This document shows positions 58,376 to 64,000 of a DNA stretch of 64,000 nt, one piece after another. Within the stretch, counting starts at the first letter, position 1; each line of letters opens with the position of its first letter. Below the pieces are notes generated by a model that saw nothing but the letters and a program-made list of their open reading frames with translations, did no database searches and was not told the DNA's origin. Source of the stretch: JAHFPN01 sp036559465 (GTDB lineage: Bacteria > Pseudomonadota > Alphaproteobacteria > Rhizobiales > Xanthobacteraceae). The translations under genes were made by a program, and so were the position numbers. The stretch lies in contig DATBTC010000084.1 of NCBI GenBank assembly GCA_036559465.1, positions 1 to 64,000 of the forward strand. The letters are read 5' to 3'.

Positions 58376-59161
58376 ATGGCCCGTTCGCTCCGAATATCCC
58401 CCGTGATCTCCGATCCGATCTTTTACGCCGTCGCCATCGTCTCGGTGATCCTCCTGGGGCTCGCCAAGGGCGGCTTCTATGGCCTCGGCGTCATGGCGAC
58501 GCCGATCCTCGCCCTCGTCGTTTCGCCGCTGCAGGCCGCGGGCATCCTGCTGCCGATCCTGCTCGTGGGCGACGCGATCTCGGTCTGGGCCTATCGGAAG
58601 AGCTGGGATCCCTGGAACCTCAAGGTCGTCTTTCCCGGCTTGCTGATCGGCGTCGGCGTCGGCTGGCTGCTCGCGGCTTGGGTGCCCGAAGCCTACGTGC
58701 GCATCGTGATCGGCCTGATCGCGCTCGCCTTCGTGCTCAATTACTGGTTCGGCCGCGGCGTGCCCGACGAATCCTTCCGGCCCTCGGCGATCGGGGGCAC
58801 GTTCTGGGGCGCGATTGCCGGCTTCACCAGCTTCGTGGCGCACGCCGGCGGGCCGCCTTATGCGATGCACATGCTGCCGCAACGGCTCGATCGCGAGATT
58901 TTCGCCGGCACCACCACGATCCTATTCGCTACGGTGAACGCGCTGAAGGTCTATCCCTATTTCGCGCTCGGCCAGCTCACGCCGGTCAATCTCTGGACCT
59001 CGGCCGTATTGTTCCCGCTCGCGGTGGTGACGACCTTCTTCGGCGTCTGGCTGGTGCGCCGCGTCTCGCAGGAGCAGTTCTACCGGGTGACGTATCTGAT
59101 CATGTTCTTCGTCTCGCTCGAGCTGCTGCGCGGCGGGTTTTTTGCCGTGTTGCGGGGATGA
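58376..59161 (+). CDS. TauE/SafE family membrane transporter
   Basis: A 261-residue inner-membrane protein with about eight hydrophobic segments. The two halves both carry family motifs: GLAKGGFYGLGVMATPILAL near the N-terminus, and AGFTSFVAHAGGPPYAMHML in the middle. Members export sulfite or sulfoacetate or move other organic anions; specificity cannot be read here. The start may be ATG 58376 or GTG 58403, which would begin VISDPIFYAV. The acyl-CoA ligase gene follows after 51 bases. Confidence 0.9.
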   Translation: MARSLRISPVISDPIFYAVAIVSVILLGLAKGGFYGLGVMATPILALVVSPLQAAGILLPILLVGDAISVWAYRKSWDPWNLKVVFPGLLIGVGVGWLLAAWVPEAYVRIVIGLIALAFVLNYWFGRGVPDESFRPSAIGGTFWGAIAGFTSFVAHAGGPPYAMHMLPQRLDREIFAGTTTILFATVNALKVYPYFALGQLTPVNLWTSAVLFPLAVVTTFFGVWLVRRVSQEQFYRVTYLIMFFVSLELLRGGFFAVLRG

Positions 59162-59212
59162 TTGAAGCGGCCCGGCCGCTCCGCTACGGTCGAAGGGGCA
59201 GGGAAGCTGAGC

Positions 59213-60841
59213 GTGAAGAAGTCCGCCTACGACATCGACCTCGACAAGAATCCGGCGAACTATCAGCCGCTGACGCCGCTCTCCTATCTCGAGCGCGCCG
59301 CCGCCGTATTCCCCGACCACGCCGCGATCATTCACGGCGCGCGGCGCACGAGCTACCGCGACTTTCACGCGCGCGCGAAGAAGCTCGGCTCGGCGCTGGC
59401 CAAGCGCGGGATCAAGCGCGGCGATACCGTCGCGGTGCTGATGGCCAACACGCCGGGCATGCTGGAAATGCACTACGGCGTGCCCATGACCGGCGGCGTG
59501 CTGAACACGCTGAACACCCGTCTCGACGCGGCGATTCTCGCGTTTTCGCTCGATCACGCCGAAGCCAAGATCGTCATCACCGACCGCGAATTTTCCGGCG
59601 TGATGAAGGCCGCGCTCGCGCAATGCAAGGTGAAGCCGCTGGTGGTCGATTACGATGACCCGGAATACACCGGCCCCGGCGAGCGGCTCGGCAATCTCGA
59701 TTACGAGACGCTCTTGAAAGAGGGCGACGAGAATTACGCGCGCGCCGCGCCCGGCGACGAATGGGACGCGATCTCGCTGAACTACACCTCGGGCACCACC
59801 GGCGATCCCAAGGGCGTGGTTTATCACCACCGCGGCGCGGCGCTGCTCGCGGTCGGCAACGTCGTCACCGGCGCCATGAAGAAGCATCCGATCTATCTCT
59901 GGACGCTGCCGATGTTCCACTGCAACGGCTGGTGCTTCACCTGGTCGGTGTCGGTGGTGGCCGGCACTCATGTGTGCCTGCGCCAGGTTCGCGCCAGCCT
60001 GATGTACGACCTGATCGCCAAGCATAAGGTCACGCACCTGTGCGGCGCGCCGGTCGTGATGGCGACCTTGCTCAACGCGCCCGAGAACGAAAAGCAGCCT
60101 CTGCCGCACGTGGTGGAGTTCTTCACTGCCGCTGCGCCGCCGCCGGAAGCCGTGCTCGCGGCGATGAGGGCGGCCGGCTTCAACGTTACCCACCTCTACG
60201 GCCTCACCGAGACCTATGGCCCGGCGGTGGTGAACGACTGGCACGCGGAATGGAACGCGCTCGACGCCGGCGGCCAGGCCGCCAAGAAGGCGCGCCAGGG
60301 CGTGCGCTACGGCGCGCTCGATGCGCTCGACGTGATCGATCCGGACACCATGCAGCCGGTGCCGCGCGACGGCGAGACCATGGGCGAGGCCATGTTCCGC
60401 GGCAACGTGGTGATGAAGGGCTATCTCAAGAACAAATCTGCGACCGAGAAGGCGTTCAAGGGCGGCTGGTTCCATTCCGGCGATCTCGGCGTGATGCACC
60501 CGGACGGCTATATCCAACTCAAGGACCGCTCCAAGGACATCATCATTTCCGGCGGCGAGAATATTTCCTCGATCGAGGTCGAGGACGCGCTCTACAAGCA
60601 CCCGTCCGTGCAGGCCGCCGCCGTCGTCGCCAAGCCCGACGACAAATGGGGTGAGACGCCTTGCGCCTTCGTGGAGCTGAAGCCCGGCAAGCAAGCCACC
60701 GCCCACGAACTGATCGCGCACTGCCAGGCCAACCTGGCGCGCTTCAAGGTTCCAAAGCACGTGGTGTTCATGGAATTGCCGAAGACCTCGACCGGGAAGA
60801 TTCAGAAATACAAGCTGCGGGAGACGGCGAAGGGGGTGTGA
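59213..60841 (+). CDS. Acyl-CoA synthetase (FadD/medium-chain type)
   Basis: A 542-residue adenylate-forming ligase that makes acyl-CoA from a fatty acid. The AMP-binding motif is LNYTSGTTGDPKGVVYHHRG, followed by LPMFHCNGWCFTWSV, the YGLTETYGPAV motif, GWFHSGDLGVMHPDGYIQLK and the catalytic Lys in PKTSTGKIQKYKL. The HCNGW variant is typical of medium-chain or aromatic-side-chain ligases (AlkK/LcfB group). The GTG at 59213 with GGGAAGC upstream is preferred; TTG 59162 would add 17 non-conserved residues. The orphan low-GC gene follows after five bases. Confidence 0.92.
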   Translation: MKKSAYDIDLDKNPANYQPLTPLSYLERAAAVFPDHAAIIHGARRTSYRDFHARAKKLGSALAKRGIKRGDTVAVLMANTPGMLEMHYGVPMTGGVLNTLNTRLDAAILAFSLDHAEAKIVITDREFSGVMKAALAQCKVKPLVVDYDDPEYTGPGERLGNLDYETLLKEGDENYARAAPGDEWDAISLNYTSGTTGDPKGVVYHHRGAALLAVGNVVTGAMKKHPIYLWTLPMFHCNGWCFTWSVSVVAGTHVCLRQVRASLMYDLIAKHKVTHLCGAPVVMATLLNAPENEKQPLPHVVEFFTAAAPPPEAVLAAMRAAGFNVTHLYGLTETYGPAVVNDWHAEWNALDAGGQAAKKARQGVRYGALDALDVIDPDTMQPVPRDGETMGEAMFRGNVVMKGYLKNKSATEKAFKGGWFHSGDLGVMHPDGYIQLKDRSKDIIISGGENISSIEVEDALYKHPSVQAAAVVAKPDDKWGETPCAFVELKPGKQATAHELIAHCQANLARFKVPKHVVFMELPKTSTGKIQKYKLRETAKGV

Positions 60842-60846
60842 GAGCC

Positions 60847-61914
60847 ATGCATTTCGAAGGCTATGTCCTCGCACTAACTGACGAGAACAAGTCTCTTACA
60901 GTCAGGCAGGTGTGGAACATCCGAGATTTCGAACTTTCCCCGATTGCGACGAGATCTTTCATCGCTTTTGAAGATCGTGATGGACCACACTTTTCGGAAG
61001 CTAGCCGCATCGCAGTCTTGAGCCAATCGATCTTGGAGTTTCAAGATTTAACGACAATGATGATTCCACAACGGGATCGTGTTGGTAGCGTCAATTATCT
61101 GTTCTTTGAAAGCCTTTCAACGCTGCGCGAATCCATTTTGGCTGGTACGAGCGGACTAATTCACAGTTCCTTGGCTACTATGCGATCAGCGTTAGAGATG
61201 TTGGTTTTCCATGAATGGTGGCGTTCACGTCTTTTCCTCGCCGAGACGCATGAAGACTTCTACGAATGGCTTGAAGGGAAGAGGAAATCCGTTCCTTTTC
61301 GAAGCGCGCTTGAGACAATTTACGGGAATTTTGGTGAGGTGCCCGGATTGACCGACATTTCGGATGCGACCGAAATTTACGAGTTTTTGTGTCGTTATGC
61401 GCACCGACCGTTGCTAGATCAATCTACCACGCCGTTACGCGGTGGAAATGTTGGAGCAGTCCCATCGTCCGGTCTTATGAGTTTCTGGCTCAAGAGTGTT
61501 GAACGAGTACTAGAGCTGATACTGCATCAGTTAATAGCGGCCCGACCCGAGTGCTTGTTCGAAGTAGACCTTTACCGAAAGTTCGGATTCAACATTCCGG
61601 TTGGGATGTTCTTTGACAGATACAATCAAATCGCCTTGCGGAAGACGCTCAATCCAGACTGCATTGATAAGTTGCGGAGACATTATAGTTCGCATGACAC
61701 AGTTAAATCCCTTCTCGACTGGCTCGACTCTCATCCCGACCTGGCAGATAGCGAAATACTGGCTTCGTGGAGCAAGGAGGCTCCGGAGAATGACGGTCAC
61801 ACGATCGATGAAAAGGTATTCTTGAGGGTACTTCATCAAAAGGCAGAGTGTCGGGCGCTTGCTTGGAGTTTTGCATACGCACTTGGTCAAACCTCGATAC
61901 GACCGACGATCTGA
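60847..61914 (+). CDS. Low-GC orphan protein of unknown function, possibly HEPN-like
   Basis: A 355-residue cytoplasmic protein I do not recognise. No signal peptide or clear membrane segment. It is mostly helical. Two regions recall HEPN-like helical proteins: SLATMRSALEMLVFHEWWR and EIYEFLCRYAHRPLL (the pattern Y-x2-LC-x-Y-x-H), with an RHYSSH (R-x4-H) further on. This resemblance is tentative. By eye, 56 of 120 bases at 61081-61200 are G or C (47%), compared with 41 of 60 at 60301-60360 and 46 of 60 at 62221-62280 in the flanking genes. Codon use is correspondingly different (many TTG, AGA-rich and AT-ending codons). It sits exactly between an acyl-CoA ligase (five bases) and an enoyl-CoA hydratase gene (18 bases), with no repeats or integrase, which suggests a transferred single gene. 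Confidence 0.8.
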   Translation: MHFEGYVLALTDENKSLTVRQVWNIRDFELSPIATRSFIAFEDRDGPHFSEASRIAVLSQSILEFQDLTTMMIPQRDRVGSVNYLFFESLSTLRESILAGTSGLIHSSLATMRSALEMLVFHEWWRSRLFLAETHEDFYEWLEGKRKSVPFRSALETIYGNFGEVPGLTDISDATEIYEFLCRYAHRPLLDQSTTPLRGGNVGAVPSSGLMSFWLKSVERVLELILHQLIAARPECLFEVDLYRKFGFNIPVGMFFDRYNQIALRKTLNPDCIDKLRRHYSSHDTVKSLLDWLDSHPDLADSEILASWSKEAPENDGHTIDEKVFLRVLHQKAECRALAWSFAYALGQTSIRPTI

Positions 61915-61932
61915 AATCATGTAGAGGACAGC

Positions 61933-62685
61933 ATGTTCTCCCTCACCCACACCCGCCGCGTCGCCATGCTCACCTTGCAGCACGGCAAGGCCAATGCGCT
62001 CGATACCGAGTTCTGCAAGGCGCTGGCGCGGGAGTTCGAGAAGCTCGCCAAGTCCGAGGCCGAGGCCGTAGTGCTCACGGCGCACGGCAAGATTTTTTCC
62101 GCCGGCGTCGATCTGCTGCGCGCCACTTCGAGCGGACCGAACTATTTCAAGAGCTTCCTGCCGGCGCTGAACAAGCTCTATCGCACGATCTTCTTCTTTC
62201 CGAAGCCGGTGGTCGCGGCGGTGAACGGCTACGCGGTGGCCGGCGGCTGCATCCTGGCCTGCTGCGCCGACCGGCGGCTGGTCGCGCGCGGCGAAGGTCG
62301 GATGGGGGTCACCGAATTACTCGTCGGCCTGCCGTTCCCGCCGCTGCCGTTCGAGATCATGCGCTACGTCACGGTGCCGGCGCGCTTCCCCGAGATCATC
62401 TATACCGGCGCGACCTATCCGCCGGAGCAGGCCGTGGCGCTCGGCTTCGCCGACGAGACTGTCGCGCCCGAGCGCCTGCTGGACGAGGCGGTGGCGCGGG
62501 CCGAGCAGCTCGCCGCGCTCCGGCCGCAGGCCTTCTCGCTCACCAAGCGCCAGATGCGCCGGCCCGTGCTCGATGCGTTGAAGCGCCATCGCGGCGCCGA
62601 GGCCGCCGCGGCCAAGCTCTGGCTCGCGCCCGAAAGCGCCGCCAGCATTCGCGACTACGTGAACCGTACGTTCAAGAAAGCATGA
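61933..62685 (+). CDS. Enoyl-CoA hydratase/isomerase family protein
   Basis: A 250-residue crotonase-fold enzyme. The CoA-binding and oxyanion regions are KIFSAGVDLLRATS and AVNGYAVAGGCILACCADRR; the conserved catalytic-type Glu is in MGVTELLVGLPFP. The first catalytic Glu of classical hydratases (usually in ALAGGCELAM) is replaced by Cys-Ile (GGCILA), so it may be an isomerase or another crotonase activity. It follows the low-GC orphan and would be co-transcribed with the acyl-CoA ligase if the insert did not interrupt. An ATG start at 61933 with GAGGACAGC upstream. Confidence 0.88.
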   Translation: MFSLTHTRRVAMLTLQHGKANALDTEFCKALAREFEKLAKSEAEAVVLTAHGKIFSAGVDLLRATSSGPNYFKSFLPALNKLYRTIFFFPKPVVAAVNGYAVAGGCILACCADRRLVARGEGRMGVTELLVGLPFPPLPFEIMRYVTVPARFPEIIYTGATYPPEQAVALGFADETVAPERLLDEAVARAEQLAALRPQAFSLTKRQMRRPVLDALKRHRGAEAAAAKLWLAPESAASIRDYVNRTFKKA

Positions 62686-62697
62686 AGGGATGTGAAT

Positions 62698-64000
62698 GTG
62701 GCCAGCGTAACTGCGACCGCTCTTGAAGATCTCTGCTTCACGTCGGCGACGGACCTGGTTGCGCTCATTCGAAGCCGTCAGGTTTCGCCCGTCGAGCTGG
62801 TTCGCGCATTCCTCGACCGCATCGAACGGCTGCAGCCAGCGCTGAATGCTTACACCATCGTTTACCCCGAGCGCGCTCTCGCCCAGGCGCGGCAGGCAGA
62901 AGACGACGTGATCGCCGGCCGCGAGCTTGGTCCGCTGCACGGCGTTCCCTTCTCGGTCAAGGATATGGTCGCCGTCGAAGGAATGCGGCTGACCTACGGC
63001 TCCTACATGTTCGAGCACAATGTCGCGGACCACGATGCCGTTGCCGTGCAACGCTTGAAAGCGGCGGGCGGTATCGCTCTCGGCATGACGACGATGGGCG
63101 AGTTCGGCCACAAGGGTTTCACCGATAGTCCGCTTTGGGGGATTACCCGCAATCCGTGGAAGCTGGACCGCACCACGGGCGGTTCCAGCGGCGGCGCGGC
63201 CGCGGCGGTCGCGGCCGGCATGGGGCCGTTGGCGATCGGCACGGATTTCGCGGGTTCCGTTCGCATTCCGGCAAGTTGCTGCGGGATCGTCGGCCTGAAG
63301 GGAACGCTCGGCGCGGTGCCGCATGGCGACGCGCCGGAGGCCTTCGGCAGCATCATGCATCTCGGGCCGATGGCCCGCACCGTCGCCGATGCGGCGTTGA
63401 TGATGTCGGTGATGATGGGCCCGCATCCCTCCGATCCATTTTCCTATGCCGCGCTCGGCAGCGAGCTGGTTGCCCGGGCGAGCGCGAACGCCAGCGTGCG
63501 CGGCAAGCGGATTGCGTGGTTGCCGAAGGTGGGGAACGCCAGCCTGGACCCGGACGTGGCGACTGCAACGAGAGCGGCGGTCGAAAGCTTGCAGGCAAAC
63601 GGCGCCGAGGTGGAGGAAATCGAGGTCGATCTCCGAATCTCGGCCGATCTAATCTTCGCGCTGAGTCCGCCGATCTTCTACGCGCTCTACGGATCGCGCT
63701 TGCCGGAATTCGCCGACAAGCTCGATCCGACCTGCCGTGCGGTCATCGAGCGCGGCGCCGGCATCCTGGCCCACGACTACCAAGCGGCGTTGACGAAGCG
63801 CACAGAACTGTTCCGCCGCGTCCAGCAGCTGTTCGAAACCTACGATTTTCTCCTGACACCAACCTTGAGCGCGCCGGCGCTGCCGGCCACGCACAAAGCC
63901 TTCGACGAACTCACGATCGGCAATGTCGCCGCGGGCACGCCCAGGTATTCCTGGTATCCCTACACGCATCCGTTCAATCTCACCGGCCACCCTGCGATCT
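62698..64000 (+). CDS. Amidase signature family enzyme, 3' end missing
   Basis: At least 434 residues are visible before the right edge; the frame is open throughout. The amidase-signature triad is present: Lys88 in PFSVKDMV, the cis-Ser in TTGGSSGGAAAAVAAG (163/164) and nucleophile Ser187 in GTDFAGSVRIPASCCG. This motif has Ala where most family members have the first Gly of GGS. The enzymes hydrolyse amides or transamidate (GatA); no gatB or gatC is adjacent and the sequence after the signature resembles general amidases. The start is GTG at 62698 or GTG at 62692; it begins 12 bases or less after the enoyl-CoA hydratase stop. Confidence 0.9.
   Translation, partial: MASVTATALEDLCFTSATDLVALIRSRQVSPVELVRAFLDRIERLQPALNAYTIVYPERALAQARQAEDDVIAGRELGPLHGVPFSVKDMVAVEGMRLTYGSYMFEHNVADHDAVAVQRLKAAGGIALGMTTMGEFGHKGFTDSPLWGITRNPWKLDRTTGGSSGGAAAAVAAGMGPLAIGTDFAGSVRIPASCCGIVGLKGTLGAVPHGDAPEAFGSIMHLGPMARTVADAALMMSVMMGPHPSDPFSYAALGSELVARASANASVRGKRIAWLPKVGNASLDPDVATATRAAVESLQANGAEVEEIEVDLRISADLIFALSPPIFYALYGSRLPEFADKLDPTCRAVIERGAGILAHDYQAALTKRTELFRRVQQLFETYDFLLTPTLSAPALPATHKAFDELTIGNVAAGTPRYSWYPYTHPFNLTGHPAI

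Noticed and set aside
58922..60874. Minus-strand open frame of 650 codons opposite the acyl-CoA ligase
   Set aside because: It is the codon shadow of a clear AMP-binding enzyme on the plus strand. No domain is recognisable in the minus-strand translation.

Overview
This is about 64 kb of GC-rich chromosome from an alphaproteobacterium, almost certainly of the order Hyphomicrobiales (Rhizobiales), most like the Bradyrhizobium / Nitrobacteraceae / Xanthobacteraceae side. Reasons: gapR (DUF2312), cpdR and trcR (DUF1013) regulators; the ispH-thrB-rnhA order; three-gene pntAA-pntAB-pntB beside an aa3-oxidase subunit IV gene; a liv-type ABC cluster with a PaaK-like gene; a ROSE-type heat-shock leader; and an mmgR/suhB-like small RNA. 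I see no prophage, insertion sequence, integrase, CRISPR array or origin. The window reads as core chromosome with one clear base-composition outlier, at 60847-61914.

Layout. 1-5284: branched-chain amino-acid type ABC transporter (livH cut by the left edge, livM, binding protein, livF) and a PaaK-like adenylate-forming protein. 5297-7813: ferrochelatase, then an SPFH/NfeD membrane pair. 7820-13064: envelope block (arabinose-5-phosphate isomerase, outer-membrane barrel, MltB-type transglycosylase, SGNH/DUF459 protein). 13066-19165: glutamate synthase (gltB-gltD). 19166-21565: two related secreted proteins flanking hsp20, which has an RpoH-like promoter and a ROSE-like leader. 21646-26832: hydrolase, hisN-like phosphatase, MFS transporter, small RNA, N-formylglutamate amidohydrolase, cpdR, tRNA-Val(GAC), bL36. 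26894-30833: TPR protein, then glycerate kinase, DUF1036 and pyruvate kinase. 30933-35029: DUF1244, gapR, ABC-2 exporter, DUF3500, MGMT. 35026-40494: YcbK-like protein, L,D-transpeptidase and a sigma-54 response regulator. 40647-50753: oligoendopeptidase F, ABC1 kinase, oxidase subunit IV, transhydrogenase, hydrolase, TPR lipoprotein, rpsU, tartrate-dehydratase-like enolase. 50775-54961: purE, ispH-thrB-rnhA, trcR. 54966-64000: acyl-CoA metabolism (SDR, PrpE-like synthetase, fatty-acyl-CoA ligase, enoyl-CoA hydratase), DoxX, TauE, the low-GC orphan, and an amidase cut by the right edge.

How the genes fit together. Several neighbours share a pathway: L,D-transpeptidase with a YcbK-like protein (cell wall), glycerate kinase with pyruvate kinase (lower glycolysis), and pntAA/AB/B (NADPH supply). 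Three regulators linked to the alphaproteobacterial cell cycle or nucleoid (CpdR, GapR, TrcR) are scattered in the window, and two TTAACCAT boxes of the CtrA type lie in one divergent promoter region. Convergent genes nearly always abut or overlap at their stop codons.

Limits: all functions were assigned by reading motifs, without database searches. Starts were chosen from Shine-Dalgarno sites, signal peptides and family N-termini. Promoters and RNA elements are pattern matches.
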